64,000 nucleotides of DNA. Source: Arthrobacter sp. KBS0703. Lineage in GTDB: Bacteria; Actinomycetota; Actinomycetes; Actinomycetales; Micrococcaceae. The position numbers were made by a program, and so were the translations under genes. The notes under the pieces were generated by a model. That model was not told where the DNA came from. It did no database searches and saw only the letters and a program-made list of their open reading frames with translations. The stretch spans positions 2,356,001-2,420,000 of the forward strand of contig NZ_MVDG02000001.1 of the NCBI RefSeq assembly GCF_002008315.2, given 5' to 3'. This document shows, one piece after another, positions 28,812-37,696 of the stretch (the stretch's first letter is position 1; every line of letters begins with the position of its first letter).

Positions 28812-29999
28812 ATGGCAGTCATGCCCGAGCTTGCAGCGCACGTCCGCGAAGTCCCCGTCAACCAGATCCGCGAGATCACCGAGGCGGCCTGGCGCACGCC
28901 GGGCGCTGTGGTGCTGAGCATCGGGGAACCGGGCTTTCCCCTCCCCCGGCACGTCCTGGAGGCGGGCATGGCCTGCCTGGACCGCGACGAGACGAACTAC
29001 ACACCGAACGCCGGGATCCCCGCGCTGAGGGAAGCCTTCGCGGCCAGGTTCCGTGAGCAGTCCGGCGCGGACATAGGGGCCGACCGCGTGTACGTGGTTG
29101 ACGGAGCCCAGCAGGGCCTGCACTTTGCCATGAGCCTGCTGCTCGCCCCGGGTGACGAGATCCTGATCCCCAATCCCGGCTATCCCACCTTCGCCATGAC
29201 CAGCCGGCTGCTTCACGCCGTGCCGGTGGGCTATCCGCTGTATCCCGCGCACGACTTCCAGCCCCGGATCGAGGACATCGAAGCACTCATCACGGAGCGG
29301 ACCAGGGTCCTCATGCTCAATTCGCCGTCGAACCCGCTGGGCGCCGTGCTGGGCGAGGACCTGACCCGCCGGCTCGTGGAACTGGCCCGGCGCCACGACC
29401 TCTGGATCATTTCCGACGAATGCTACGAGGCCTTCACGTACGACGTCCCGCATGTGAGCCCTGCCCGCTTCGACAGCGCCGTTCCCGGCGAAGCGAGGGT
29501 GTTCACGTCGCTGACGCTGTCCAAGACCTACGGGCTGACCGGGCTCCGGATCGGCGCCCTGGTCTGCCCGCCCGGCCTCGAGCAGCGGATGAACAATGTG
29601 ATGGAGGCGATCGTCTCCTGCGTGGCTTCACCCTCCCAGTACGCGGCGCTCGCGGCCCTGACCGGCCCGCAGGATTACGTGGCGCACGCCCGTTCGCACT
29701 ACCGCGCCAACCGTGACGCGGCGTCATCCGTCCTGGCGGCCAAGGGCATCCCGTTCCTGAGCGCGCAGGGCGCGTTCTATCTGTGGGCCGACGTCTCGCA
29801 TGTCAGCGGCGGTGATGTCCGGGCCTGGGTTCGCCAGTTCCTCGCCGAGTCCGGCGTTTCGTTCGCCCCCGGCACCGCCTTCGGGTCCATTGGCGAGGGC
29901 TGGATCCGCATAGCCTTATGCGCGGACAGGGCGGAACTGGTGGAGGGCTTGGGCCGGCTCCCCCGCGGCGGTGTGGGTGCCGTCTCCAAGCCGGCGTAG
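28812..29999 (+). CDS. Class I/II PLP-dependent aminotransferase
   Basis: 395 residues. Aspartate-aminotransferase-fold motifs: SIGEPGFPLPRHVLEAG, TNYTPNAGIPALREA, MLNSPSNPLGAVL (Asn), ISDECYEAFTYD (Asp, Tyr) and the PLP lysine in SLTLSKTYGLTGLRIG, with the substrate arginine near WIRIALCA. The amino-acid preference cannot be told. ATG 28812 and ATG 28821 are both possible starts. It is divergent from truB and convergent with the thioredoxin gene, 1 bp apart. Confidence 0.88.
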   Translation: MAVMPELAAHVREVPVNQIREITEAAWRTPGAVVLSIGEPGFPLPRHVLEAGMACLDRDETNYTPNAGIPALREAFAARFREQSGADIGADRVYVVDGAQQGLHFAMSLLLAPGDEILIPNPGYPTFAMTSRLLHAVPVGYPLYPAHDFQPRIEDIEALITERTRVLMLNSPSNPLGAVLGEDLTRRLVELARRHDLWIISDECYEAFTYDVPHVSPARFDSAVPGEARVFTSLTLSKTYGLTGLRIGALVCPPGLEQRMNNVMEAIVSCVASPSQYAALAALTGPQDYVAHARSHYRANRDAASSVLAAKGIPFLSAQGAFYLWADVSHVSGGDVRAWVRQFLAESGVSFAPGTAFGSIGEGWIRIALCADRAELVEGLGRLPRGGVGAVSKPA

Positions 30000-30000
30000 C

Positions 30001-30465
30001 TCAGCCTCTGATGTCGGCGAGTGCCTGCTCGAGCCAGGAGCGAAGCGCGGGAGCGGGTGCCGCTCCGGTTTGCCGGGCCACCACCTTGCCTCCGCTGATG
30101 ACCATAAGCGTGGGAATCGACTGCACGGCGAAACGCCGTGATAGTTCCGGGGCTCGGTCCACGTCGACTTTGACAAGCTTGATCTCTCCTGCTCTTTCCT
30201 GTGCGAGCTTGTCGAGCACCGGGCTGACCATCCGGCAGGGGCCGCACCAAGCGGCCCAAAAATCGATCAGAGCGGGTACGGCTGACTGTTCCGCGATCGT
30301 TGCGAAGTCAGAATCACCTGCCGCCACGATCCAGGGGAGGTCCTTGCGGCAGCGTCCGCAGCGAGGGTGGCCGGTCGCCGCATCGGGAACCCGGTTTGTC
30401 GTTCCGCAGCTTGGACAACTAAGCAGCTGTGAGGCCACCTCTCCGCCTTTCTCTTCAATTGACAT
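30001..30465 (-). CDS. Thioredoxin with N-terminal zinc ribbon (Trx2-like)
   Basis: About 154 residues. The N-terminal LLSCPSCGTTNR and HPRCGRCRKDLPW supply two CxxC pairs for a zinc ribbon, as in E. coli TrxC. The thioredoxin fold has the active site FWAAWCGPCRMVSPVL and the cis-proline region VQSIPTLMVI. It reduces disulfides in the cytoplasm, with possible redox sensing through the zinc site. The start is uncertain between ATG 30465 and a downstream GTG. It follows the deaminase gene by 13 bp. Confidence 0.9.
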   Translation of the reverse strand: MSIEEKGGEVASQLLSCPSCGTTNRVPDAATGHPRCGRCRKDLPWIVAAGDSDFATIAEQSAVPALIDFWAAWCGPCRMVSPVLDKLAQERAGEIKLVKVDVDRAPELSRRFAVQSIPTLMVISGGKVVARQTGAAPAPALRSWLEQALADIRG

Positions 30466-30478
30466 GCTGAGGGTCCGA

Positions 30479-30964
30479 TCAGTAATCGGTGCGTTCCGCG
30501 TTGCCGCGCCAGGCCCGGAAGGGGGCGTCCGACGTCGGAACCGGAGTGTGGCTGACCGGAAGCAGTTCCGGCCGGGTGCCGCCGAAGTATTCGTAGAACA
30601 CGGCGTCGTCGAATCCCGCCGCTGCAGCGCCGTGCCGGTCCGCCGCGTAGTAGACGCGGTCGATACGGGCCCAGAGCGCCGCCGCCAGGCAGAGCGGGCA
30701 GGGTTCGCAGCTGGTGTAGAGGACCGCGCCGCCCAGATCGAAATTGCCTGATTCCGCGGCCGCAGTCCGGATGGCCACCACCTCAGCGTGGGCGGTGGGA
30801 TCGTTGTCCCGGGTGACCCGGTTGACGCCTTCGTGGATGGTGCCGTCGGCGGTGACAACGAGGGCACCGAAGGGCCCGCCGCCGGCGGCCACATTCCGTT
30901 CCGCCAAGGCCACAGCCTGATTCAGGTACTCCACGACATCTGCAGCTGAAGGTTGGGCAAGCAT
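30479..30964 (-). CDS. guaD: Guanine deaminase-like nucleoside/base deaminase
   Basis: 161 residues of the cytidine-deaminase fold. The zinc site is PTAHAEVVAIR (His and catalytic Glu) with TSCEPCPLCLAAAL (two Cys). The C-terminal region GFDDAVFYEYFGG and PFRAWRGNAERTDY resembles Bacillus-type guanine deaminase (GuaD), which converts guanine to xanthine, more than TadA. The exact substrate needs assay. It is divergent from the ScyD-like gene and grouped with thioredoxin. Confidence 0.8.
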   Translation of the reverse strand: MLAQPSAADVVEYLNQAVALAERNVAAGGGPFGALVVTADGTIHEGVNRVTRDNDPTAHAEVVAIRTAAAESGNFDLGGAVLYTSCEPCPLCLAAALWARIDRVYYAADRHGAAAAGFDDAVFYEYFGGTRPELLPVSHTPVPTSDAPFRAWRGNAERTDY

Positions 30965-31137
30965 GATCTGATCATAGCCAGCACGCGCCCGTCCGGGCCC
31001 CTACACGTTCGGTAATGCGGAGCCCATCGACAGCCGGGACCCGCGGGATTAAAATGCGCGCGTTGGGGGCACCCCGCATTTCGCGCCAAACAACGGTCTC
31101 AATGCTCTGGATGAACACCATTGACATTGGAGACACC

Positions 31138-32280
31138 ATGAAAAATCGACGTTCATTTGTGGCGGCCGTCGCCGCTTCCTCGCTTCTTGTGTCCTTTGCT
31201 CCGGCCAGCCACGCCGCCGGTGATCCGAACGGCGTGCAACCGACCGGCGTTACCGCGTCGCCCGCGGCAGCAACCGTGCTCGCGAAAGGCCTGCTGACTC
31301 CGCTCCACCTCAGCGACGGACCGGACGGATCTGTTCTGGTGAGCGAAGAATTCGCCGGCAGGCTCACGCAGCTCGCCCGCGCCGGTGCGAAGTCCGTCGT
31401 TTACGAGAACCCAGCCTGGGACGTTGCCGGCACGGACCGCCGGGGCGGGACGGTCTATCTGGCGGAGAGCCAAGGGGCGGGGCCGATGGATCCGAGAGCC
31501 CTGGCCGGGCATATCCGCAGCATTGATTCCGACGGCAAGCAGCGCACCTTCGGGGATCTTGCCGCCCTCGAGACCAAGGAAAATGCCGACGGCGGTTCAA
31601 GCTACGGATTCCGCGATCTTCCCGCCGCCTGCGCGGCCCAGCTACCCCCGGACGTTGAAGCCTCGTACAAGGGCCAGATCGATTCGCATCCGTATGGCAT
31701 CGATGTCGACGGCGGCACCATCTACGTGGCCGATGCCGGAGCCAACAGCATCGTTTCCGTGGAGGTGGAGACCGGCGAGGCCCAGACCGTGGCGGTGCTG
31801 CCGTCCCGGCCGCACCGTTTCACGGCCGCAGAGGCGACTGCGCTGAAGCTCCCCGGCTGCATTGCGGGCCACACATATGAATTCGAGCCTGTGCCCACCG
31901 ACGTCAAACGGGGTCCGGATGGCTGGCTGTATGTGACAGTGCTCCCGGGCGGACCGGAAGATCCGGCCCTGGGCGCCCGCGGTGCGGTGTACAAGGTCGA
32001 TCCGGACAACGGCCGGGTGAAGCTGTTTGCCGACGACGTGATGTCCCCCACCGGGCTGGACATGGACAATGACGGCAACGTCTACGTTGCCTCACTCTTC
32101 GGCGAGGGCGTGCTCAGGCTTGCTGCCCGCTCGGGCGAGCAGAGCGTGGCCCTCCCTGGCGCACTGACGGCGGACGTGGACGTCAGGGGCGAAACCCTCT
32201 ACGCCACGGTCAACGCACTGCCGGACTCGAACAAGGCTCCCGACGGGCACGTTGTGACGGCGCCCCTGGAGGACCAATAG
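31138..32280 (+). CDS. ScyD/ScyE-family secreted beta-propeller-like protein
   Basis: 380 residues from ATG 31138, with GGAGAC upstream. A signal peptide is clear (MKNRRSFVAAVAASSLLVSF ending at SHAAG). The mature part has repeated blades of the SGL/NHL type: PDGSVLVSEEFAGRLTQLA, IDVDGGTIYVADAGANSIVS, GPDGWLYVTVLPGGPEDPAL and DMDNDGNVYVASLFGEGVLRL. ScyD-like proteins are widespread outside scytonemin producers, so a scytonemin role should not be assumed. It is exported and ends in a strong bidirectional hairpin. Confidence 0.8.
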   Translation: MKNRRSFVAAVAASSLLVSFAPASHAAGDPNGVQPTGVTASPAAATVLAKGLLTPLHLSDGPDGSVLVSEEFAGRLTQLARAGAKSVVYENPAWDVAGTDRRGGTVYLAESQGAGPMDPRALAGHIRSIDSDGKQRTFGDLAALETKENADGGSSYGFRDLPAACAAQLPPDVEASYKGQIDSHPYGIDVDGGTIYVADAGANSIVSVEVETGEAQTVAVLPSRPHRFTAAEATALKLPGCIAGHTYEFEPVPTDVKRGPDGWLYVTVLPGGPEDPALGARGAVYKVDPDNGRVKLFADDVMSPTGLDMDNDGNVYVASLFGEGVLRLAARSGEQSVALPGALTADVDVRGETLYATVNALPDSNKAPDGHVVTAPLEDQ

Positions 32281-32282
32281 AA

Positions 32283-32321
32283 AATGGTGCGGCCGGATCC
32301 AGTGGATCCGGCCGCACCATT
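32283..32321. terminator. Bidirectional terminator between the scyD-like gene and rbfA
   Basis: Perfect 18-bp stem AATGGTGCGGCCGGATCC / GGATCCGGCCGCACCATT with a 3-nt loop, placed 2 bp after the scyD-like stop and 27 bp from the rbfA stop. Convergent genes and near-perfect symmetry support termination on both strands. Confidence 0.85.
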
Positions 32322-32347
32322 AGGGGAACGCAATTCCGAGGCGAACG

Positions 32348-32857
32348 TTACTTGTTCCGGTCCTCGTCGATGGCGCCGTCGGCGCTGAGGTCGATGTCCT
32401 CTTCGTCGAAATCGTCTTCGTCGATTTCCACGTCCTCGGGAATGTCGCTCTTGTACGGGTCGGCGTCGCCGGCGTGCTTGGCGTTCTCGGCCAGGGCCGC
32501 AACCTCGGCGTCGCGCTTCTTCGCCGCACGGAGCAGTTCCTCCAGGTTGGAGGCGTTCACGGGGATCTGGTCCGCCACGAACTCCAGCGTGGGAGTCAGG
32601 CGGACAGTGATGTTCCGGCCCACCTCCTGCCGCAGCACACCCTTGGCCTTCTCCAGGCCCTTGGCGGCATCGGCCTGCACGGCCTGGTCGCCGAACACGG
32701 TGTAGTAGATCGTGGCGTGCTGCAGGTCATTGGTCACGCGGGCGTCGGTGACAGTGATGCCCTCAAGCCGCGGATCCTTGACCTTCCGGCCCAGGGCCTC
32801 TGCAACAACAACCTTAATCCGCTGCGCCAACTTGGCAGCGCGTGCCGGATCAGCCAT
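32348..32857 (-). CDS. rbfA: Ribosome-binding factor A
   Basis: About 169 residues. The KH-type RbfA core is intact (RAAKLAQRIKVVVAEALGRK, DARVTNDLQHATIYYTVFG, LEFVADQIP), followed by an acidic tail (DVEIDEDDFDEEDIDLSADG) usual in actinobacteria. It assists 30S maturation. ATG 32857 is chosen because AGGAG lies 5 nt before it; the GTG at 32863 sits directly against the ribosome site. It follows infB after a 250-bp gap holding a large inverted repeat. Confidence 0.93.
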   Translation of the reverse strand: MADPARAAKLAQRIKVVVAEALGRKVKDPRLEGITVTDARVTNDLQHATIYYTVFGDQAVQADAAKGLEKAKGVLRQEVGRNITVRLTPTLEFVADQIPVNASNLEELLRAAKKRDAEVAALAENAKHAGDADPYKSDIPEDVEIDEDDFDEEDIDLSADGAIDEDRNK

Positions 32858-32958
32858 TTCCACTCCTAAATATTTGGATGCACGACGGCGCGTTAGCGGC
32901 TTTCGTACACACGTTGGGATTTGTTGCCACGCACCTAAGGCGAGTCTACGACGGACTC

Positions 32959-33078
32959 CCGTTGGATTTTTTCCGGCGGCGTGGGAGTGGCGTCGGGCCT
33001 GCCGGAGCTGGGCGGCAAAGGATCGCAGATCCGATGCCGCCCAGCGTAGGGGCGGGGCCGCCGGAAAAATCCAACGGC
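32959..33078. repeat. 120-bp MITE-like inverted repeat between infB and rbfA
   Basis: Left arm CCGTTGGATTTTTTCCGGCGGC (22 nt) is the reverse complement of the right arm at 33057-33078 except for one extra T. The interior holds a second hairpin, GGCGGCA/TGCCGCC with GGATC/GATCC inside it. No clear target-site duplication flanks it. It may be a miniature inverted-repeat element, an intra-operon processing site or a partial terminator. Confidence 0.6.
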
Positions 33079-33108
33079 CCCGCGCACCTTTGTGTCAGCT
33101 AGAACAAC

Positions 33109-34959
33109 CTAGACGCGCGGCTTCTCGCGCATCTCGAAGGTCTCGATGATGTCGCCCTCGTTGATGTCGTTGTACGAGCCAAGCCCGATACCACACTCGA
33201 AGTCCGTGCGGACCTCGGTGGCGTCGTCCTTGAAGCGCTTGAGCGTCTCAACGGCGAGGTTGTCACCGATGATCTTGCCGTCGCGGCTGATGCGGGCCTT
33301 GGCGTTGCGCCGGATAACACCGGAGCGGACGATCGAGCCTGCAATGTTGCCGAACTTGGAGGAACGGAACACTTCGCGGACCTCGGCGGTACCAAGCTGG
33401 ACCTCTTCGTACTCCGGCTTGAGCATGCCCTTGAGGGCTGCCTCAATGTCATCGATTGCTGCGTAGATGACGGAGTAGAAGCGCATGTCCACGCCTTCGC
33501 GGTCTGCCAGTTCGGCAACACGCTCGGCGGGCTTGACGTTGAAGCCGATGATGACGGCGCTGTCGACCGTTGCCAGGTTGACGTCGTTCTGCGTGATCGC
33601 ACCGACACCGCGGTGGATAACGCGGAGCTGGACACCCTCGCCGACATCGATCTTGAGCAGCGCGTCTTCGAGGGCTTCCACGGCACCGGACACGTCACCC
33701 TTGAGGATGAGGTTGAGGGTGTCGATCTTGCCTTCGGCGACGGCCTGGTCGAAGTCTTCCAGGCTGATGCGCTTGCGGCGCTTGGCCAGGGCGGCGTTGC
33801 GGTCGGCTGCTTCACGCTTCTCGGCGATCTGGCGGGCGGTGCGCTCGTCAGCAGTCACGAAGAAGGTGTCACCGGCGCGCGGCACATTGGACAGACCCAG
33901 CACCTGCACGGGGCGGGACGGGCCGGCCTCGGTCAGGGCGCTGCCGTCGTCGTCGAACATCGCACGGACGCGGCCGTGGGCCGTTCCCGCAACGATCGTG
34001 TCGCCGACGCGCAGCGTGCCGGACTGCACCAGGACGGTGGCCACGGAACCGCGGCCCTTGTCCAGGTTGGCTTCGATCGCGATACCGCGGGCGTCCTTGT
34101 TCGGGTTGGCTCGCATGTCCAGGGCGGCGTCTGCGGTAAGCAGGACCGCGCCGAGCAGCTCGTCGATGTTGAGGTTCTGGCGGGCAGAGACCTCCACGAA
34201 CATGGTGTCGCCACCGTATTCTTCCGGAACCAGGCCGTACTCGGTCAGCTGGCCGCGGACCTTGTCCGGGTTGGCGCCTTCCTTGTCGATCTTGTTCACG
34301 GCCACGACGATCGGCACGTTGGCCGCCTGGGCGTGGTTGAGGGCTTCAACGGTCTGCGGCATAACGCCGTCGTCCGCTGCGACCACGAGGATGGCGATGT
34401 CGGTGACCTTCGCACCACGGGCACGCATGGCGGTGAACGCCTCGTGACCGGGGGTGTCGATGAAGGTGATCTTCCGATCAATGTCTTCGTGGTTGTGCGT
34501 GACCTGGTAGGCACCGATGTGCTGCGTGATGCCGCCGTGCTCGCCCGCCATGACGTCGGACTTGCGGATGGCGTCAAGCAGTCGGGTCTTACCGTGGTCA
34601 ACGTGACCCATGACGGTGACTACCGGAGGACGCGCCTCAAGGTCTTCGTCGCCTTCTGCTTCGAGCTCGGCATCGAAGTCGATGTCGAAGGTGGAGAGCA
34701 GCTCGCGCTCCTCGTCCTCCGGCGAAACGACCTGAAGCTTGTAACCAAGCTCCTCGCCAAGCAGTGCGAAGGTTTCCTCATCCAGCGACTGGGTGGCCGT
34801 TGCCATCTCACCGAGGTGGAAGAGCACGGTCACCAGCGCTGCGGGGTTCGCCTCGATCTTGTCGGCGAAGTCCGTGATGGACGAGCCACGGCGAAGCCGG
34901 ACTACAGTGTTGCCGTCGCCGCGGGGTACGCTCACGCCACCCAGCGACGGGGCGCTCAT
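33109..34959 (-). CDS. infB: Translation initiation factor IF-2, G domain to C-terminus
   Basis: 616 residues carrying the conserved IF-2 body. The GTPase motif is [20 protein letters not shown], followed by [31 protein letters not shown], the beta-barrel domains and the fMet-tRNA-binding C-terminal domain ([20 protein letters not shown]). ATG 34959 is only where the frame reopens; the real protein continues upstream for another kilobase, broken by indels. It is essential and single-copy in bacteria, so the gene must be intact in the organism. Confidence 0.95.
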   Translation of the reverse strand: MSAPSLGGVSVPRGDGNTVVRLRRGSSITDFADKIEANPAALVTVLFHLGEMATATQSLDEETFALLGEELGYKLQVVSPEDEERELLSTFDIDFDAELEAEGDEDLEARPPVVTVMGHVDHGKTRLLDAIRKSDVMAGEHGGITQHIGAYQVTHNHEDIDRKITFIDTPGHEAFTAMRARGAKVTDIAILVVAADDGVMPQTVEALNHAQAANVPIVVAVNKIDKEGANPDKVRGQLTEYGLVPEEYGGDTMFVEVSARQNLNIDELLGAVLLTADAALDMRANPNKDARGIAIEANLDKGRGSVATVLVQSGTLRVGDTIVAGTAHGRVRAMFDDDGSALTEAGPSRPVQVLGLSNVPRAGDTFFVTADERTARQIAEKREAADRNAALAKRRKRISLEDFDQAVAEGKIDTLNLILKGDVSGAVEALEDALLKIDVGEGVQLRVIHRGVGAITQNDVNLATVDSAVIIGFNVKPAERVAELADREGVDMRFYSVIYAAIDDIEAALKGMLKPEYEEVQLGTAEVREVFRSSKFGNIAGSIVRSGVIRRNAKARISRDGKIIGDNLAVETLKRFKDDATEVRTDFECGIGLGSYNDINEGDIIETFEMREKPRV

Positions 34960-36009
34960 CTGCTCAAGCTCCTGGCGCTTTGCGCGCTTCGACTTGCGCT
35001 GCTTGCCACGGCCAGCGCCGCCCTTACCGAACGCACCCTGGGTTCCGCCGCGACCGCGGCCGCCCTTGCCGAAGCCACCGCCGGCCGGAGCACCGCCGCC
35101 GGCACCGGGGCCGCCGGTTCCGGGAGCGCCGCCGGGACGACCGGACCGCGTCCGCCGCCGCCGCCGCCGGGACGTCCTGCACCGGCCGGTGCGGGACGCT
35201 CAGTGCGGTTCGGCATCATGCCGGGAGTCGGACGGTTTCCGCCGGCGCCAGCCGGACGGGGAGCGCCCGGACGGGGCCACCGGCGCCTGCTGCCGGACGG
35301 GGACCGCCCGGACGGGGGCCACCTGCGCCTGCTGCCGGACGGGGACCGCCGGCGCCTGCTGCCGGACGGGGGCCGCCGGGGCGGTCGCCGTCAGTGCGGC
35401 TGCCACCGGGACGGGGCATGCCCTGGGACGGTGCAAACGGGTTGTTTCCCGGGCGCGGCGGACGGTCTCCGTCGCCGCCACGGCCGCGGGCATGCCCTGG
35501 GACGTGGCGAAGGGGTTGTTGCCGGGGCGCGGGCCGCCCGGACGCGGAGCCGAACCACCCTGGCGGGCTGCCGGCGCGGCCGGAGCTTCAGCCTTCGGTG
35601 CCGGGCGTGCCCCGGGCTTGGCGCCCGTGGAGGGTGCCGCGGGAGCGCTGGCGGAAGGAGCTGCGGGGGCAGCGGCGGCGGGAGCAGCAGGTGCTGCGGG
35701 CGCGGCCGGAGCTTCAGCCTTGGCGGCCGGCGCCGGAGCGGTGCCGCAGCCTTGGGGGCGGCGGGACCGGGAGCCGGGGCGGGACGTGATTCTGCCGCCT
35801 TGGCCGGTGCTTTTGGCGCGGATGCGGGTGCTTCGGACTTCGAAGCAGTCGCGTCGGGGAAGGCGTTACGGAGTTTCCGCACAACGGGGGCCTCAATGGT
35901 GGAAGAGGCGGAGCGAACAAATTCGCCCAGTTCCTGCAGTTTGGTTACTGCATCTTTTGGAAGTGATACCGAGCTCTTTAGCAAGCTCATGTACGCGGAC
36001 CTTGGCCAC
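34960..36009 (-). CDS. infB: IF-2 N-terminal region, broken by about five single-base indels
   Basis: Start GTG 36009 (AGGAG upstream) gives [17 protein letters not shown], the standard IF-2 N-domain. An extra base in TTTT (35955-35958) shifts the frame before [20 protein letters not shown]. Deletions near 35738, 35488-35490, 35273-35276 and 35141-35143 then move the Pro/Ala and Gly/Arg/Pro-rich linker through successive frames ([35 protein letters not shown] repeats, [15 protein letters not shown]), finally rejoining at [17 protein letters not shown]. All pieces are recognisably one IF-2 linker. Confidence 0.85.
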
Positions 36010-36161
36010 ATTTCTCCTGTCTCGGTCCGCACCGAGCCAGGCACGAACCGTCTACTTCTTACTGCGGGCCTCCGCCGCGAGTGCAGCTGAAAGGCCCATT
36101 GCAGAGCGCAACAAAGTTGTCATCGTTGCGCACTCATCGCTGGGAACTCATCGGGTTTCCA

Positions 36162-36503
36162 TCAGTTTTCTGACCCGCTTTCAGGTTGGACGGTTGTTGC
36201 TGCGGCCACCGGAGTGTCCACGGCTTGCGTGCCTGCCGTGATCCGGCGTTCAACATCGGCTGTTCCGGTCGCGCCGTTGAGGGCGCGTCCGAACGCTCGA
36301 CGTTTGACCGCCAGTGCGAGGCACGCTTCGCTGGGGTGCAGCCATGCACCCCTGCCAGCCATCCGGCGTCGTTCATCCACTACGACGGCGGACGAACCGC
36401 CGGCGCCGGAGACAAGCCGGAGTAACTCAGACCGCGATCCTTTTTTCCGGCATCCGATGCAGGTACGTTGCGGCTGATTCCCGAGGTGTTGCACGTGTGC
36501 CAC
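36162..36503 (-). CDS. ylxR: YlxR/RnpM-family RNA-binding protein (DUF448)
   Basis: About 113 residues. The YlxR signature RTCIGCRKKGSRSELLRLV is followed by GRGAWLHPSEACLALAVKRRAF. The family sits between nusA and infB almost everywhere; a Bacillus homologue modulates RNase P. The C-terminal tail after residue 85 is variable. The start (GTG 36503 or GTG 36494) has no strong ribosome site. Confidence 0.88.
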   Translation of the reverse strand: MAHVQHLGNQPQRTCIGCRKKGSRSELLRLVSGAGGSSAVVVDERRRMAGRGAWLHPSEACLALAVKRRAFGRALNGATGTADVERRITAGTQAVDTPVAAATTVQPESGSEN

Positions 36504-36645
36504 TGTCGAGTATCTTCCTGCCTATACATAACTGCTTGCCCGGCGGCCCGCTGCTGCCGTGAGGCAAATTTGCGGGCGCACACAAGCACGCTGATGCCGG
36601 CTGCGAGGCGCGGTCATGTTCTATTCTAGCCCCTCAGGGGCCTGT

Positions 36646-36684
36646 CACCGAAACTGCCCGCTGCAATCGCGGGCAGTTTCGGTG
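36646..36684 (-). terminator. 16-bp hairpin between nusA and ylxR
   Basis: Perfect stem CACCGAAACTGCCCGC / GCGGGCAGTTTCGGTG with a 7-nt loop, 35 bp past the nusA stop. A smaller GCCCCTGAGGGGC hairpin follows on the minus strand at about 36629-36641. It lies within the conserved rimP-nusA-ylxR-infB operon, so it may attenuate rather than end transcription. Confidence 0.6.
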
Positions 36685-36719
36685 CCGGTCCGGGCGGCGC
36701 CGAGCCGGGGAGGAGTCCT

Positions 36720-37259
36720 TTAGCCGCGGGGAGCGGCGGCGTCGGAAACGATGTCGATCCGCCAGCCGGTCAGCTTCGCAGCGAGGCGGGCGTTCTGGCC
36801 CTCCTTGCCGATGGCCAGGGAGAGCTGGTAGTCCGGCACCACTACCCGCGCCGAGCGGGTCGCTTCGTCGGTGATGGTGACTGAATTCACACGTGAAGGC
36901 GACAGTGCGCTGGCGATAAACGTCGCCGGATCCTCGCTGAAGTCCACGATGTCGATCTTTTCGTCGTTCAACTCGGTCATGACGGCCCGCACGCGGGAAC
37001 CCATTTCTCCGATGCAGGCACCCTTGGCGTTGATGCCGGGCGTATTGGCCTTCACTGCGATCTTGGTGCGGTGGCCGGCCTCACGCGCCAGGGCAACGAT
37101 CTCCACGGAGTGGTCGGCGATCTCGGGTACCTCCAGCTCGAAGAGCTTCCGCACGAGGCCCGGGTGCGACCGGGACAGCGTGATGGACGGACCCTTGGTG
37201 CCGCGGTGCACGTCAATCACAAACGCGCGCAGACGGTTCCCGTGGACGTACTTCTCCCC
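36720..37259 (-). CDS. nusA: Transcription termination/antitermination factor NusA, C-terminal part (frameshifted gene)
   Basis: Carries the end of the S1 domain and both KH domains: [47 protein letters not shown] and [26 protein letters not shown]. It lacks the acidic repeats of enterobacterial NusA, normal for actinobacteria. The reading frame starts within the frameshift zone at 37256-37259; the apparent M at 37220 is internal. One missing base there accounts for the split. Confidence 0.9.
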   Translation of the reverse strand, partial: GEKYVHGNRLRAFVIDVHRGTKGPSITLSRSHPGLVRKLFELEVPEIADHSVEIVALAREAGHRTKIAVKANTPGINAKGACIGEMGSRVRAVMTELNDEKIDIVDFSEDPATFIASALSPSRVNSVTITDEATRSARVVVPDYQLSLAIGKEGQNARLAAKLTGWRIDIVSDAAAPRG

Positions 37260-37696
37260 GGCACCTGCTCGGGCGGCGGAAGCAGCGCCTCCACCGTGCC
37301 GAGGTTGACCTGGATCATGTGGGGGTTGTTGCCCTGCTGGATCAGGCCGGCAACGAGTTCGCCCTCGCGGCCCTTGAACTCGCCCAGGACGTTGTCATCC
37401 TCGACGTCGCGCAGGCGCTGGAGGATGATCTGGCGGGCGGTGCTGGCTGCGATGCGGCCGAAACCGGCGGGGGTGTCCTCGAACTCGCCGATGGGTGCAC
37501 CGTCGTCGTCGATTTCGGTGGCCCAGATGGTCACGTGGCCGCTCTTGCGGTCCAGCTCGGCGCGGGCCTTCTCGAAGGCTCCCGGCGACTTGTGGTAGGC
37601 AACCAGCAGCGCCTGCTCGATCGTGGGGATGAGGAGATCCAGCGGGATTTCGCGCTCACGCTCCAGGAGTCTCAGTGCGCTCATGTCAATATCCAT
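37260..37696 (-). CDS. nusA: NusA, N-terminal part (frameshifted gene)
   Basis: [20 protein letters not shown] begins the RNA-polymerase-binding N-domain; ATG 37696 has AGGAGG upstream and overlaps the rimP stop by 1 bp. The frame is good to [18 protein letters not shown] and then turns to nonsense ([12 protein letters not shown]). Adding one base to the GGGG/CCCC run at 37256-37259 would give [19 protein letters not shown] and restore a normal NusA of about 326 residues. Confidence 0.92.

Noticed and set aside
31138..32280. Scytonemin biosynthesis gene
   Set aside because: ScyD-like propeller proteins are common outside cyanobacteria, and no other scytonemin gene is present.
34960..36009. 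Multiple frameshifts in infB as programmed frameshifting or a decayed pseudogene
   Set aside because: The shifts fall in homopolymer or GC-rich runs, all pieces are conserved IF-2 sequence, and the gene is essential.
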